The notes: generated by a model from the letters alone, not told the origin. A stretch of 64,000 nucleotides of DNA from Vibrio sp. SCSIO 43137 (GCF_028201475.1 NZ_CP116383.1:806001-870000); one strand, 5' to 3'. Shown: positions 37,105-46,160, counted from the first letter of the stretch. Translations and numbers: made by a program.

Positions 37105-38430
37105 ATGAATACTTCGTCTAACACCACATCCACTAATTGCCATGTAATGGCGAAACCTTCTGGCTCGATTTGTAATTTAGATTGTGAGTATTGTTTTTAC
37201 CTTGAAAAAGAGAAGTTATATCCGGAACGTAATGAAAACTGGAGGATGAGTGATGAAACTATGGAAATGTTCATCCGTCAGCAGATAGAGGCACAAAGTG
37301 GGCATGATGTAGATATTGCATGGCAGGGAGGTGAACCAACTCTTATGGGGGTAGAGTTTTTCGAAAAAGCCGCTGTACTTGCTAAAAAGTACAGTAATGG
37401 TAAGCGGATTCACCATGCATTTCAAACTAACGGCATACTTATTAACGATGAATGGTGTGAATTGTTTAAGCGCCATGATTTTCTCATAGGTATTTCTATT
37501 GACGGGCCCGAGGAATTACATGACAAATATCGCGTTACACGCTCCGGTAAAGTAAGTCACCATAAAGTTATGCGTGGGATAGGGTACCTTAAAAAACATG
37601 GTGTTCCCTTCAATACACTTACGGTGGTCAACAACTTTAATGCCTTTAAGCCGATAGAGGTTTACCGTTTTCTTAAATCTATAGGCTCTTCTTACATGCA
37701 GTTTATTCCTTTAGTGGAGCAGCAAGCAGTAGATATCAATGATGGAGAGCTTACCCTTGTTCCTCCAGAATTTGACAAAGACTCAAAAGTAACTAAGTGG
37801 TCTGTGCCCTCTTGGCAGTATGGTGAATTTCTGAACCAGATTTTCGATGAATGGGTAAGGAAGGATGTAGGTAAGGTTTTTGTTCAAACATTCGATAGCA
37901 CGTTGTCAAGTTGGTGTAATCAACCGGCTGGTATTTGTATTTTTTCTCCAACGTGTGGAAATGCTTTCGCGTTAGAGGCGAACGGTGACCTTTATTGCTG
38001 CGATCATTTTGTTTATCCCGAATTCAAATTAGGGAATATTCACCAACAGAGTGTGAATGAAATGAACAACAGTGACAAGGCTGTGAAATTTGGGAAGGAC
38101 AAGAAGGAACGTTTGACTGCCGACTGCCAGAAATGTAAGTTTCGATTTGCGTGCCATGGAGGGTGTCCGAAACATAGATTCATTGTTTCCGATAAAGGTT
38201 TCCCATTCCAAAATTATCTTTGTAAAGGCTATCTGCATTATTTCGAGCATACTGCCCCCTATATGGCTGCGATGAGAGACTTAGTTAAGTCTGGTCATCA
38301 TGTATCAGAAGTAATACGGATGGTTAAAGCAAGTGACAACAAACAGATTATTGCTAAGGTGGGAAGGAACGTTTTTTGCCCATGTGGGAGTGGAAAGAAA
38401 TATAAACAGTGTTGTGGAAAGAACAAGTGA
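37105..38430 (+). CDS. Anaerobic sulfatase maturase (radical SAM/SPASM) with SEC-C tail
   Basis: A 441-residue enzyme that oxidises the sulfatase Cys or Ser to formylglycine. The radical SAM motif is CNLDCEYCFYLEK (CxxxCxxC), followed by WQGGEPTLMG. Two auxiliary cluster regions in the SPASM part are seen: C-GNAFALEANGDLYCCDHF and C-QKC-KFRFACHGGCPKHRF. The last 20 or so residues (FCPCGSGKKYKQCCG) are a SEC-C zinc motif, which I have seen on some family members. It is the natural activator of the island's Cys-type sulfatase, 9 kb away. Confidence 0.92.
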   Translation: MNTSSNTTSTNCHVMAKPSGSICNLDCEYCFYLEKEKLYPERNENWRMSDETMEMFIRQQIEAQSGHDVDIAWQGGEPTLMGVEFFEKAAVLAKKYSNGKRIHHAFQTNGILINDEWCELFKRHDFLIGISIDGPEELHDKYRVTRSGKVSHHKVMRGIGYLKKHGVPFNTLTVVNNFNAFKPIEVYRFLKSIGSSYMQFIPLVEQQAVDINDGELTLVPPEFDKDSKVTKWSVPSWQYGEFLNQIFDEWVRKDVGKVFVQTFDSTLSSWCNQPAGICIFSPTCGNAFALEANGDLYCCDHFVYPEFKLGNIHQQSVNEMNNSDKAVKFGKDKKERLTADCQKCKFRFACHGGCPKHRFIVSDKGFPFQNYLCKGYLHYFEHTAPYMAAMRDLVKSGHHVSEVIRMVKASDNKQIIAKVGRNVFCPCGSGKKYKQCCGKNK

Positions 38431-38437
38431 AATCTAT

Positions 38438-39067
38438 TCAATTTTTAACAAGATCAGCACGATAATTTTTCAATAACCGAAGATCAACTGGCTTTACTCC
38501 TCTGATATTTGGGTTAAGTAAATTTTTGTATTTCAACTGTTTACAGAGTCTGATTACTGTTTGGGTTTCTGTTCCTGAATACTCTGCTATCTCTCGACTT
38601 GTCCAAGGATAATCTTCAAACCTACCAAACAGTTCAACTATCGAATCAAGTACCCGGATTTTAGCATCAAATGCTGCAATATTAGATAAGCGATTCTCTG
38701 CTTCTCCTAACTCACGGCAAACTGAAGTAACAAGTAGTTGTACTAAATCTGGTGCATGTTGATAGATGGCATTTAGCCCTGAAGCATGGATATGTTGAAA
38801 AGTACTTGGTTGAAGGCTTCTAGTCGTTAAGTGGTAATGCTCATTGCTGAACAAAGAGCGATATCCAAAATATTCCCCAGCACCATAGACACGGATAAGG
38901 TGCTCTTTACCTTTTTCCGTGACCTTATACAAACCAACCATCCCAAGCTCAAGAAAATAGAAACCAGACGCTCGATCATTTGCTTGATAGATAACCTGAT
39001 TTTTTTCTACTGTTTCTTTGCGAATATAAATGTTGTCACCTAATAACTTTGAAAATTCAGAGTTCAT
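38438..39067 (-). CDS. Crp/Fnr-family transcription regulator
   Basis: A 209-residue regulator. It has an N-terminal cyclic-nucleotide-type beta barrel (about residues 15-115, GFYFLELGMVGLYKVTEKGKEHLIRVYGAGEYFGYRSLFSNE), a dimerisation helix and a C-terminal winged helix (TSREIAEYSGTETQTVIRLCKQLK). No N-terminal Cys cluster for an iron-sulfur centre, so it is not FNR-like; the effector is unknown. It converges with the maturase gene (stops 7 bases apart) and is divergent from the TauE-like permease. Confidence 0.88.
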   Translation of the reverse strand: MNSEFSKLLGDNIYIRKETVEKNQVIYQANDRASGFYFLELGMVGLYKVTEKGKEHLIRVYGAGEYFGYRSLFSNEHYHLTTRSLQPSTFQHIHASGLNAIYQHAPDLVQLLVTSVCRELGEAENRLSNIAAFDAKIRVLDSIVELFGRFEDYPWTSREIAEYSGTETQTVIRLCKQLKYKNLLNPNIRGVKPVDLRLLKNYRADLVKN

Positions 39068-39101
39068 ATATCTTTACCGAAAAATTAATAAATATGATTA
39101 C

Positions 39102-39119
39102 TTATGTCGACAGACATAA
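39102..39119. promoter_or_regulatory. Palindrome between the Crp-family and TauE-like genes
   Basis: TTATGTCGACAGACATAA: 7-bp perfect arms with a 4-base centre, 35 bases before the regulator start and 133 before the permease. A likely operator for the adjacent regulator. Confidence 0.5.
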
Positions 39120-39252
39120 ATCTATTTCTAATTATTGAATAGACTATCTATAAAACGCAACAACCTATACTTGTTATTTTTTATGGCTAATATTATAAAG
39201 TTTTTTAATGATAAATTAAAGGTTACTTACTGGAGATGGTGGTTAGTATCTT

Positions 39253-40047
39253 ATGGATATATTATTGACATTATTTAGTTTTGATTGTCTTATTAAAGTT
39301 ATACTGGGCTTTTTTATAGGTTTATGCCTTGGCTTGACTGGTGTGGGCGGTGGAGTGCTAATCATCCCAATACTTCAAGTTGTTTTTGGTATGCCGGTAG
39401 TGATGGCAGTTGGAACGGCTAGCATCATTTCTTCTATAGTCAAAGCAAATGCAGGGTTGTCTCATATAATTGCTGGGAATGTAGAGTGGAGAGCACTTAG
39501 ATGGATGTTATTAGGTGCTGTACCTGCGACATTCATTACTACTGAAGTGATTATAGAGCTGTATAAAAACCCGGTAACTGAACAATTTGTTAGCCAGACA
39601 ATCGAATTAGCAATTATAACTATCATGCTGCTTTCTTTATACTCTATCTATAGAAAATACAAAGTTGCGATTGGAATCTCTTCTGTCCGACCACATTCGA
39701 ATAAGATGGCTTTATCTGCAGGTATTACCTGCGGTACTGTTTTAGGATCAACAGGAATTGGAGGAGGTGTGATGTTACTGCCTGCTTTTAACACACTTCT
39801 TGGAGTAAGCATTAAGAAGTCGGTAGGTTCTTCTTTAGTTATGGCATTAGTTCTTTCCAGCCTAACCGCTTTAATTTATAGCAGAAGTGGGCAAAGTGAT
39901 ATAACTACAGCTTTCTTGATGTCATTAGGCGCATTTATAGGCGTTCCTGTAGCAATGCGAGTAATAAAGAAACTAGATGATAAAAATATATATGCGATTA
40001 CGGTGTTCATAATATCTATCTCTCTTCTTATGATAGTAACAAAATAA
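39253..40047 (+). CDS. TauE/SafE-family permease (sulfite exporter-like)
   Basis: A 264-residue inner-membrane protein with about eight helices in two repeats. Each repeat begins with the family pattern: FFIGLCLGLTGVGGGVLIIP and ITCGTVLGSTGIGGGVMLLP. TauE/SafE members export sulfite, sulfoacetate and other organosulfur anions, though many are uncharacterised. Next to a sulfatase maturase, and in an island with a sulfatase, export of a sulfur oxyanion is plausible but not shown. Confidence 0.85.
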   Translation: MDILLTLFSFDCLIKVILGFFIGLCLGLTGVGGGVLIIPILQVVFGMPVVMAVGTASIISSIVKANAGLSHIIAGNVEWRALRWMLLGAVPATFITTEVIIELYKNPVTEQFVSQTIELAIITIMLLSLYSIYRKYKVAIGISSVRPHSNKMALSAGITCGTVLGSTGIGGGVMLLPAFNTLLGVSIKKSVGSSLVMALVLSSLTALIYSRSGQSDITTAFLMSLGAFIGVPVAMRVIKKLDDKNIYAITVFIISISLLMIVTK

Positions 40048-40518
40048 CTTTTTGATGTGCTCAACGTGGATGTATTTAGCTCTATGAGAATGCAACTATT
40101 CTACTTTTAGGTAGTGGCAGCCTATGGATGTATTGCGCTGACTAATGAAAAATAGGAACCACACAACTAGCTATTTATATAAACACTAATTTTATTGAGA
40201 TTAAGAATTGTACCTCCTTATCAAAAGATTAGCTTAGTTATGCACTAGTACTTTACAGAGCTTTTTTACTTCTTTATGAGCACAAAGAATAAAGTGTTTT
40301 TTCTAATTAACTTATGTTTAATTCATGGAGGTTCCGGAAGAAATCGAAATAAGGGTAATCCCCCCTAAGAAAATAAGTAGATAGTACTCAAAAAGATTAC
40401 ATTAAACTATAGTCTTTAGTTTTACAGTCTACGTGCTTTCACTTAAATACGAATGTGCATGGTTTTATATGAATTTATGGAGCTAATGGCTGAGCTAGTA
40501 TAGCTCCATATACTACTG
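40048..40518. other. 471-bp gap with a possible IS end
   Basis: No gene seen. GGTAATCCCCCC at about 40,354-40,365 equals the left end of the third IS3-family element (24,380-24,391, reverse strand), so this may be a solo IS end left by an old insertion or deletion. Confidence 0.35.
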
Positions 40519-40842
40519 CTAGAGACTAAACTTTGTTAGGGAGTATATTTCATATCCTATTGAGGTAGCCATGATTATGATAGATAATACTTTTTTGATT
40601 AGAATGTCTTTATTGTTCACAATACTCTTATTTAAGAAAAACTGATTGAATCTTTTCTGGGTATAATAAGACAGAAATAGTGCATAGCTGACTAAAGTCA
40701 TACCAATAAGCCCAACAAATACGCTTTGACTTTGCTTATATAGCTTTAAAGCTAATATTCCACTACCAAGTAGTACGAGGTATGTCCTTAACCACGATAG
40801 TGATGTTCTTTCTACTTGTAACCCAGGCTCTTTATTAATCAT
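40519..40842 (-). CDS. DUF202 family membrane protein (short)
   Basis: A 107-residue protein with three membrane helices. The start GLQVERTSLSWLRTYLVLLGSGILALKL is the DUF202 pattern (ERTxLxWxRT). Its start overlaps the end of the next upstream DUF202 gene by 4 bases, so the two are translationally coupled, as is common for YidG/YidH-like pairs. Function unknown. Confidence 0.82.
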   Translation of the reverse strand: MINKEPGLQVERTSLSWLRTYLVLLGSGILALKLYKQSQSVFVGLIGMTLVSYALFLSYYTQKRFNQFFLNKSIVNNKDILIKKVLSIIIMATSIGYEIYSLTKFSL

Positions 40843-41198
40843 AGAAAGATAGTCAGAATTATGGTAACAGTAAGAACAATCACTATGGCACTTATTATTT
40901 TAAGAAAGTCTGTATAAGGTAATTCATTATTGTGCCTCATTGCTTGTTCATTTGTAGCCCAACGCCTATAGGCAAACAAAGCGAGTATTCCAGAGAATGA
41001 GCAGAGAGAAGTTGACAATACTTTTCGTATCAACGGATCAGCGAGATCAGGAGTTAGTTGATCTATAGCAATTGCTCCTGCCAATAGAGCTATTGCTGTT
41101 CTAATCCAAGCTAGATAAGTTCGCTCGTTTGCAAGAGAAAACCGGTAGTCTGGAGCTACGCCATGGCTTCGCCAGTTTTTTCTTAAACCACTGTTCAT
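40839..41198 (-). CDS. DUF202 family membrane protein (YidH-like)
   Basis: A 119-residue protein with three helices. The N-terminal part DYRFSLANERTYLAWIRTAIALLAGAIAID is typical of YidH/DUF202, with the ANERTxLAWxRT core. First gene of a two-gene unit with the shorter DUF202 gene. Function unknown. Confidence 0.85.
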   Translation of the reverse strand: MNSGLRKNWRSHGVAPDYRFSLANERTYLAWIRTAIALLAGAIAIDQLTPDLADPLIRKVLSTSLCSFSGILALFAYRRWATNEQAMRHNNELPYTDFLKIISAIVIVLTVTIILTIFL

Positions 41199-41464
41199 AT
41201 TTTAATCCACTAATATCTGAGTGACGTTATTTGATAGAGAATAATATAATATATGTATTCCTTGGTAGAATAAAGCGGTATGAAAAAGTAGCACATAAAG
41301 TGACTTGGATAGGTTATTTTTTACTGTCTCTAATAAAGCCTAAGTGTTACTTAAGTTGCTTTGAAAAATGATAACTTTTCAGTGAGTTGGTGTGGTTGCT
41401 TTCTGGTATTGTACTTAGTAATTAACTTATTCCTTGTTTACCTATTTTGAGTAAAAAAACGTGT

Positions 41465-41552
41465 TATAATTGCCTCTAAGTTGAAAGATTAGTGTTGTTT
41501 CTACTTAAGGTATTAATTTTTATTGAAAAGCTTGCCTTGATGTTGAGCTTTT
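41465..41552 (+). other. Promoter-like and terminator-like pair; possible short transcript
   Basis: In the gene-free gap 41,199-41,565 a TATAAT box at 41,465-41,470 is followed 60 bases later by an AAGCT/AGCTT stem and a T run. This could express a small RNA of about 75 nt, or be the end of an older gene. No good -35 box was found. Confidence 0.25.
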
Positions 41553-41638
41553 TTATCTATGGTAGTGTAACCCTCCCCAAAATACTGGCCGCTAGCAATT
41601 AGAGCTTTTCCGTTTACACTGAAAGAAACGGAGAACGC

Positions 41639-41908
41639 ATGATGAAAAGATCGCGCTACACTGAGACACAAATCGTCAAGATATTGAAGGAAGTGGAAGC
41701 TGGCCGAAAGGTCAACGAAGTTTGTCGTGAATACGGTATTTCTGATGCCACTTACTATAACTGGAAATCCAAGTACGGCGGTATGGAAGCCTCTGATATC
41801 AAACGCCTGAAAGAGCTTGAAGATGAAAACAGAAGGCTTAAACAGATGTTTGCCGACCTTAGTCTGGAGCACCGTATCGTCAAAGATATTTTGGAAAAAA
41901 AGCTATAA
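41639..41908 (+). CDS. IS3-family OrfA, copy 1
   Basis: An 89-residue helix-turn-helix protein ([35 protein letters not shown]) with a leucine-zipper end ([18 protein letters not shown]). Its 3' end has an A7G run at 41,895-41,902 where -1 slippage would join it to orfB to make the OrfAB transposase. Confidence 0.92.
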   Translation: MMKRSRYTETQIVKILKEVEAGRKVNEVCREYGISDATYYNWKSKYGGMEASDIKRLKELEDENRRLKQMFADLSLEHRIVKDILEKKL

Positions 41909-41970
41909 AGCCAGCGGTCAAACGCGAACTGGTCGAGTATGTTCGCAAGCAGTTTCAGGTCAGTTTAAAA

Positions 41971-42753
41971 ATGGCCTGCCGCGCAGTTGGCATCAGTGAT
42001 TCCGTGTATCGATACAAGCCTGACCCACACAGAGATGACGAAGTCATAGCGAAGCTTCAGGAAGCCGTAGAACGTTATCCTGCGTATGGCTTCGGCAAGT
42101 TGTTTAAAGTTCTCAGACGATGGGGGTATCCATGGAATCACAAGCGAGTTTACCGCATTTACTGCTCACTCAAGCTGAACATGAGACGTAAAGGAAAAAA
42201 GCGGCTACCTAAACGAGAACCGGCGCCATTGGTGTGTCCGGAGTGGATAAACAGTTGCTGGTCTATCGACTTCATGAGTGACGCTTTGGCCTGTGGCAGA
42301 CGATTTCGCACCTTTAATGTTGTGGATGACTTTAATCGTGAAGTACTCGCCATCGAAGTGGATTTAAACCTGCCAGCTCCTAGGGTTGTACGTGTGCTTG
42401 AGCGCATCATCGCTTGGCGGGGCGTGCCTGCAAAACTGAGAATGGACAATGGGCCAGAATTTATCTCAACCACGCTAGCTGGCTGGGCTGATGAACACGA
42501 TATCGAGCTTGAGTTTATACGGCCTGGAAAGCCCACTGAAAACTCCTATATCGAACGTTTTAACCGCACTTATCGAACAGAGATACTGAATATGTACCTG
42601 TTCAAAACGCTCAGCGAAGTTCGGGAGCTGACAGAAAACTGGATGAGAGAATACAACGAAGAACGCCCCCATGACTCACTAAATGATCTGACACCATGGG
42701 AGTATTTAGCAAGACACGAAAGCAGGAAAAACTCTAACGTGCCGTGCCATTAA
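41971..42753 (+). CDS. IS3-family OrfB transposase, copy 1
   Basis: A 260-codon frame from the first ATG; the true frame continues upstream to the slippage site at about 41,900 ([18 protein letters not shown]...). DDE residues: [19 protein letters not shown] and the Glu in [12 protein letters not shown]. Intact, so the element is probably active. Confidence 0.92.
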   Translation: MACRAVGISDSVYRYKPDPHRDDEVIAKLQEAVERYPAYGFGKLFKVLRRWGYPWNHKRVYRIYCSLKLNMRRKGKKRLPKREPAPLVCPEWINSCWSIDFMSDALACGRRFRTFNVVDDFNREVLAIEVDLNLPAPRVVRVLERIIAWRGVPAKLRMDNGPEFISTTLAGWADEHDIELEFIRPGKPTENSYIERFNRTYRTEILNMYLFKTLSEVRELTENWMREYNEERPHDSLNDLTPWEYLARHESRKNSNVPCH

Positions 42754-42769
42754 AACAGGGAAGGTTACA

Positions 42770-42965
42770 ATAGGAAATGCCTCGGTTGCAGATGCTTTAC
42801 TGGATAGGTTAATCCACAACAGCCACCGCATAGAACTAGGAGGGGAATCAATGAGAAAACTAGCGCAATCCGGACAGGTAGGGTAAAAATAGGGCTAGAG
42901 AAAAGCTAGGGATAAGTGGTGTCCGGTTAAAACGGAGCCGGTGTCCGGAATTGCCGGAATACGCA
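42770..42965 (+). pseudogene. 3' remnant of an IS21-family element (istB end)
   Basis: Directly after IS3 copy 1 the frame [20 protein letters not shown] followed by [10 protein letters not shown] is the C-terminus of an IstB-type ATPase, ending with TAA at 42,884-42,886. A terminal-repeat-like GTGTCCGGAATTGCCGGAAT follows at 42,941-42,960. The rest of the element is missing. Confidence 0.7.
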
Positions 42966-43034
42966 TTTTGTGCTCAAGAAACTACTAACCATACATTTAA
43001 ACTATCGGTTAGTAGTTTTAATTTGAGAAATAAT

Positions 43035-43505
43035 CTATGAGTTAATATTGTTTAGATAGTCTAGAACGACTTGGTGGTGGTCTTTAGTCTTAAACTTGTC
43101 AAATATATGTTGAAGGTGACCTGACTCATCAATTAGAAAAGTTGTTCTAACTACGCCCATATTTTCGCGACCCATGAACTTTTTCAGTTGCCATACGCCA
43201 TACTTTTCGCAAACTTCATGCTTTTCGTCAGCTAATAAAGTGAAGTTCAACGATTGCTTATTGGTGAAGTTTTCTAATTTTTTTGAAGTATCTGGGCTGA
43301 TACCTAAAGTCACGACATTATGAGCATCTAAGTCTAGCTTTATATCTCTTAAACCTTGTGCTTGCAATGTACAACCTGGTGTTGAAGCCCTTGGGTAGAA
43401 GTAGAGTAGAATTTTTTTTCCTTGTAACTTAGAGAGAGTAACTGGTGCACCATCTTGGTCGTTGAGGGTGAAATCCGGTACTATTTTTCCGATTTCGATT
43501 GACAT
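43035..43505 (-). CDS. bcp: Bcp-type peroxiredoxin carried by the island (replacement copy)
   Basis: A 156-residue thiol peroxidase, the same length as the reconstituted native Bcp. The peroxidatic Cys45 lies in RASTPGCTLQAQGLRD; no Cys is at position 50, where E. coli Bcp has its resolving Cys. It is related to but clearly different from the native gene: e.g. its end reads FLIDESGHLQHIFDKFK, versus FLIDENGVIEHVFNKFK. I chose the second ATG (43,505) because AAAGGAA is correctly spaced from it. It sits downstream of the recombination genes on the same strand. As the island broke the chromosomal bcp, this gene probably restores the activity. Confidence 0.93.
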   Translation of the reverse strand: MSIEIGKIVPDFTLNDQDGAPVTLSKLQGKKILLYFYPRASTPGCTLQAQGLRDIKLDLDAHNVVTLGISPDTSKKLENFTNKQSLNFTLLADEKHEVCEKYGVWQLKKFMGRENMGVVRTTFLIDESGHLQHIFDKFKTKDHHQVVLDYLNNINS

Positions 43506-43597
43506 CGGCATTTCCTTTTTTTCATTTTTGACTTAACTGAAGTGGTCAACATTGACTGTAGCTTCATTTTATGTGGCAAACTCCTTTTTAGGGAGCT

Positions 43598-44083
43598 TTA
43601 TTTAAATTTACCGCGAACCACATTGTCAGGTCTAGTAGTTATAATGGAGTCCATAGCTTTTTCTCGTTCAGACTCTGGAATCATTTCCATTAACTCTTGA
43701 ACTATTTTTATATGGTTAGCTGCTTGCACTGCAAGTGCCTCCTCATGTTTTTTTTAGCGATCTAAGTACTCTTTTTTCTTTCGAATGAGACTTGCTTTTT
43801 CATTTTTAAGGTAAGCGTTTTCTTCTTCAAGTAGGTGGACTGTTGAGGTAGCTGAGTCACTATTATTAACACGTAGCTCTAATGACTTTTTATTTATAAG
43901 CTCTACAATGTCTGGGTGGTTTCTTAGTACTCCGACAGACAGCCCTGCTTCTTTTTCAACATTCGATTTATTAATTTTTAGCTTTCCATTTTGTACTTTT
44001 ATTTTTAGATCACGATTATTAGGTTTACTAGCAACTAATCGTTTTAACGCGGCGAGCAATGCTTTTCGAGTTGTAGTTTTCAT
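43598..44083 (-). pseudogene. Small recombination accessory gene (TnpC/SRAP-like) with in-frame stop
   Basis: A 109-codon frame (43,754-44,083) ends at a TAA just before an A8 run. Reading through in the same frame continues with KKHEEALAVQAANHIKIVQE and ends at 43,598, giving about 160 residues. One base change in a Gln or Lys codon would explain the stop. The protein is basic at the start, has a HTH-like KSNVEKEAGLSVGVLRNHPD and then a coiled coil (LLEEENAYLKNEKASL), as in TnpC of Tn554 and the small accessory protein of strand-biased circularizing elements. ATG overlaps the TGA of the preceding recombinase gene (ATGA). Confidence 0.7.
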
Positions 44084-44868
44084 GTTGTTATTCCAATGTG
44101 TGGAATGAGTAAGCTTTGCACTTCTTTGGGGAACTTTACTGGTTCAAATTTGATGCCCAAGTCATTCATAATTCGTTCTGCTGCAGTTATTGTGATATAT
44201 GATTCCGATGCTGTTTGTGGAGTCAGTTCGTTATGTTCGATATCATAATACATATTAATTTCTGCCTCTTTTCGCTTGGCTTCAGCAAATACTGCATCGA
44301 CTATGTAATCATTCTTACAGTCGACACATTCAATTAGGTTCACCTGGGTACGTAAGCTGCATGCCGTTGAGGTACAATAACCCCCCGGAGCAACAGCATG
44401 TATATGTCTTTTACCAGCAGCAATTAGCTGCTTCCAGTAATCTAAAGTGAGCATGTCGTTATTCACTTTGTCTGAGAATAATATGTTGTCACTTAGTGTA
44501 AGTTGGCGCTTTGCAAACTCTTTCCCTTTCCCTCCTGCTACTCGCTCTTTATTTGCAAGTTTTTCATAAATCCTTAGAAAAATCTGTGCTTTTTGATTAG
44601 TTCTTTCTTTGTCTAATGAGTGACAAAGGTTTTGCCTTTTCTGCCTTAATTTCTGGAACTTACTGGCATTCTTTCCGTAATGTCGCGTCATGGCAATAGA
44701 TACATGACTGAACTGTTGTTTTAGCTGCGGGAATGAGAGTAGCTCGTAACCAATAAGATAATATGCAAATGAACGGCGAAGTTGATGCCCTGAGAAACTA
44801 AAGGTTTCTCCTACTTCAAATGATTCGGCGTTTTTCAAGATAGTTGTCACTATTTGCTTAGTTTTCAA
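44080..44868 (-). pseudogene. Second tyrosine recombinase (TnpB/IntB-like), 3' part only
   Basis: 262 codons remain. They contain the last catalytic boxes: SGHQLRRSFAYYLIG (HxxR) and FSHVSIAMTRHYGK (His and the nucleophile Tyr), so this is the C-terminal half of a tyrosine recombinase. The Cys-rich stretch GGYCTSTACSLRTQVNLIEC then VDC resembles TnpB-type recombinases. The N-terminal part with the first catalytic Arg is missing; IS-derived sequence abuts the 5' end near 44,865. The TTG start is only the first codon after that junction. Confidence 0.78.
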
Positions 44869-45029
44869 GCAACTTCTTTTTCTGGGTTCAGATGAACTTC
44901 TCCGATCGGTTCACAGTTCCTGATATTCCGTGACCAGCGTTCTGGCTTTTGCCTTCGGTGTTCCATCAACACTCTTTCACGATGCTTCAAGATTTCCATA
45001 TCTTTACCGTTGTGACGCTCCGATGGGGT
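44865..45029 (-). pseudogene. OrfB transposase of the split IS, 3' end
   Basis: Continues the broken orfB: PSERHNGKDMEILKHRERVL, then ERWSRNIRN, ending NPEKEVA and a TGA at 44,865-44,867. This is the usual C-terminus of such transposases. Confidence 0.8.
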
Positions 45030-45045
45030 TGTAACCTTCCCTGTT

Positions 45046-45828
45046 TTAATGGCACGGCACGTTAGAGTTTTTCCTGCTTTCGTGTCTTGCTAAATACTCC
45101 CATGGTGTCAGATCATTTAGTGAGTCATGGGGGCGTTCTTCGTTGTATTCTCTCATCCAGTTTTCTGTCAGCTCCCGAACTTCGCTGAGCGTTTTGAACA
45201 GGTACATATTCAGTATCTCTGTTCGATAAGTGCGGTTAAAACGTTCGATATAGGAGTTTTCAGTGGGCTTTCCAGGCCGTATAAACTCAAGCTCGATATC
45301 GTGTTCATCAGCCCAGCCAGCTAGCGTGGTTGAGATAAATTCTGGCCCATTGTCCATTCTCAGTTTTGCAGGCACGCCCCGCCAAGCGATGATGCGCTCA
45401 AGCACACGTACAACCCTAGGAGCTGGCAGGTTTAAATCCACTTCGATGGCGAGTACTTCACGATTAAAGTCATCCACAACATTAAAGGTGCGAAATCGTC
45501 TGCCACAGGCCAAAGCGTCACTCATGAAGTCGATAGACCAGCAACTGTTTATCCACTCCGGACACACCAATGGCGCCGGTTCTCGTTTAGGTAGCCGCTT
45601 TTTTCCTTTACGTCTCATGTTCAGCTTGAGTGAGCAGTAAATGCGGTAAACTCGCTTGTGATTCCATGGATACCCCCATCGTCTGAGAACTTTAAACAAC
45701 TTGCCGAAGCCATACGCAGGATAACGTTCTACGGCTTCCTGAAGCTTCGCTATGACTTCGTCATCTCTGTGTGGGTCAGGCTTGTATCGATACACGGAAT
45801 CACTGATGCCAACTGCGCGGCAGGCCAT
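45046..45828 (-). CDS. IS3-family OrfB transposase, copy 2
   Basis: Identical in translation to the OrfB of copy 1, with the same intact DDE residues. Confidence 0.92.
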   Translation of the reverse strand: MACRAVGISDSVYRYKPDPHRDDEVIAKLQEAVERYPAYGFGKLFKVLRRWGYPWNHKRVYRIYCSLKLNMRRKGKKRLPKREPAPLVCPEWINSCWSIDFMSDALACGRRFRTFNVVDDFNREVLAIEVDLNLPAPRVVRVLERIIAWRGVPAKLRMDNGPEFISTTLAGWADEHDIELEFIRPGKPTENSYIERFNRTYRTEILNMYLFKTLSEVRELTENWMREYNEERPHDSLNDLTPWEYLARHESRKNSNVPCH

Positions 45829-45890
45829 TTTTAAACTGACCTGAAACTGCTTGCGAACATACTCGACCAGTTCGCGTTTGACCGCTGGCT

Positions 45891-46160
45891 TTATAGCTTT
45901 TTTTCCAAAATATCTTTGACGATACGGTGCTCCAGACTAAGGTCGGCAAACATCTGTTTAAGCCTTCTGTTTTCATCTTCAAGCTCTTTCAGGCGTTTGA
46001 TATCAGAGGCTTCCATACCGCCGTACTTGGATTTCCAGTTATAGTAAGTGGCATCAGAAATACCGTATTCACGACAAACTTCGTTGACCTTTCGGCCAGC
46101 TTCCACTTCCTTCAATATCTTGACGATTTGTGTCTCTGTGTAGCGCGATCTTTTCATCAT
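45891..46160 (-). CDS. IS3-family OrfA, copy 2
   Basis: Identical in translation to copy 1; one silent base differs (ACT/ACA, Thr in RYTET). Confidence 0.92.
   Translation of the reverse strand: MMKRSRYTETQIVKILKEVEAGRKVNEVCREYGISDATYYNWKSKYGGMEASDIKRLKELEDENRRLKQMFADLSLEHRIVKDILEKKL

Larger units (their letters stand above)
41566..42769 (+). mobile_element. IS3-family element, copy 1
   Basis: A 1,204-bp element with ends TGTAACCCTCCCC and GGGAAGGTTACA. It is the same as copy 2 (45,030-46,233, inverted), apart from one silent base noticed in orfA. It has inserted beside an IS21-family remnant. No clear target duplication, though TAG lies on both sides if one extra A is allowed at the right end. 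Confidence 0.92.

Noticed and set aside
43598..44083. Programmed slippage at the A8 run of the small recombination gene
   Set aside because: The TAA lies before the bulk of the A run and the downstream coding part is in the same frame, so slippage would not help; a nonsense mutation is simpler.
42770..45029. Past inversion between the two inverted IS3 copies
   Set aside because: The split orfB reads on across copy 2 (46,234 to 45,029), which shows that its flanks are still in the original order.
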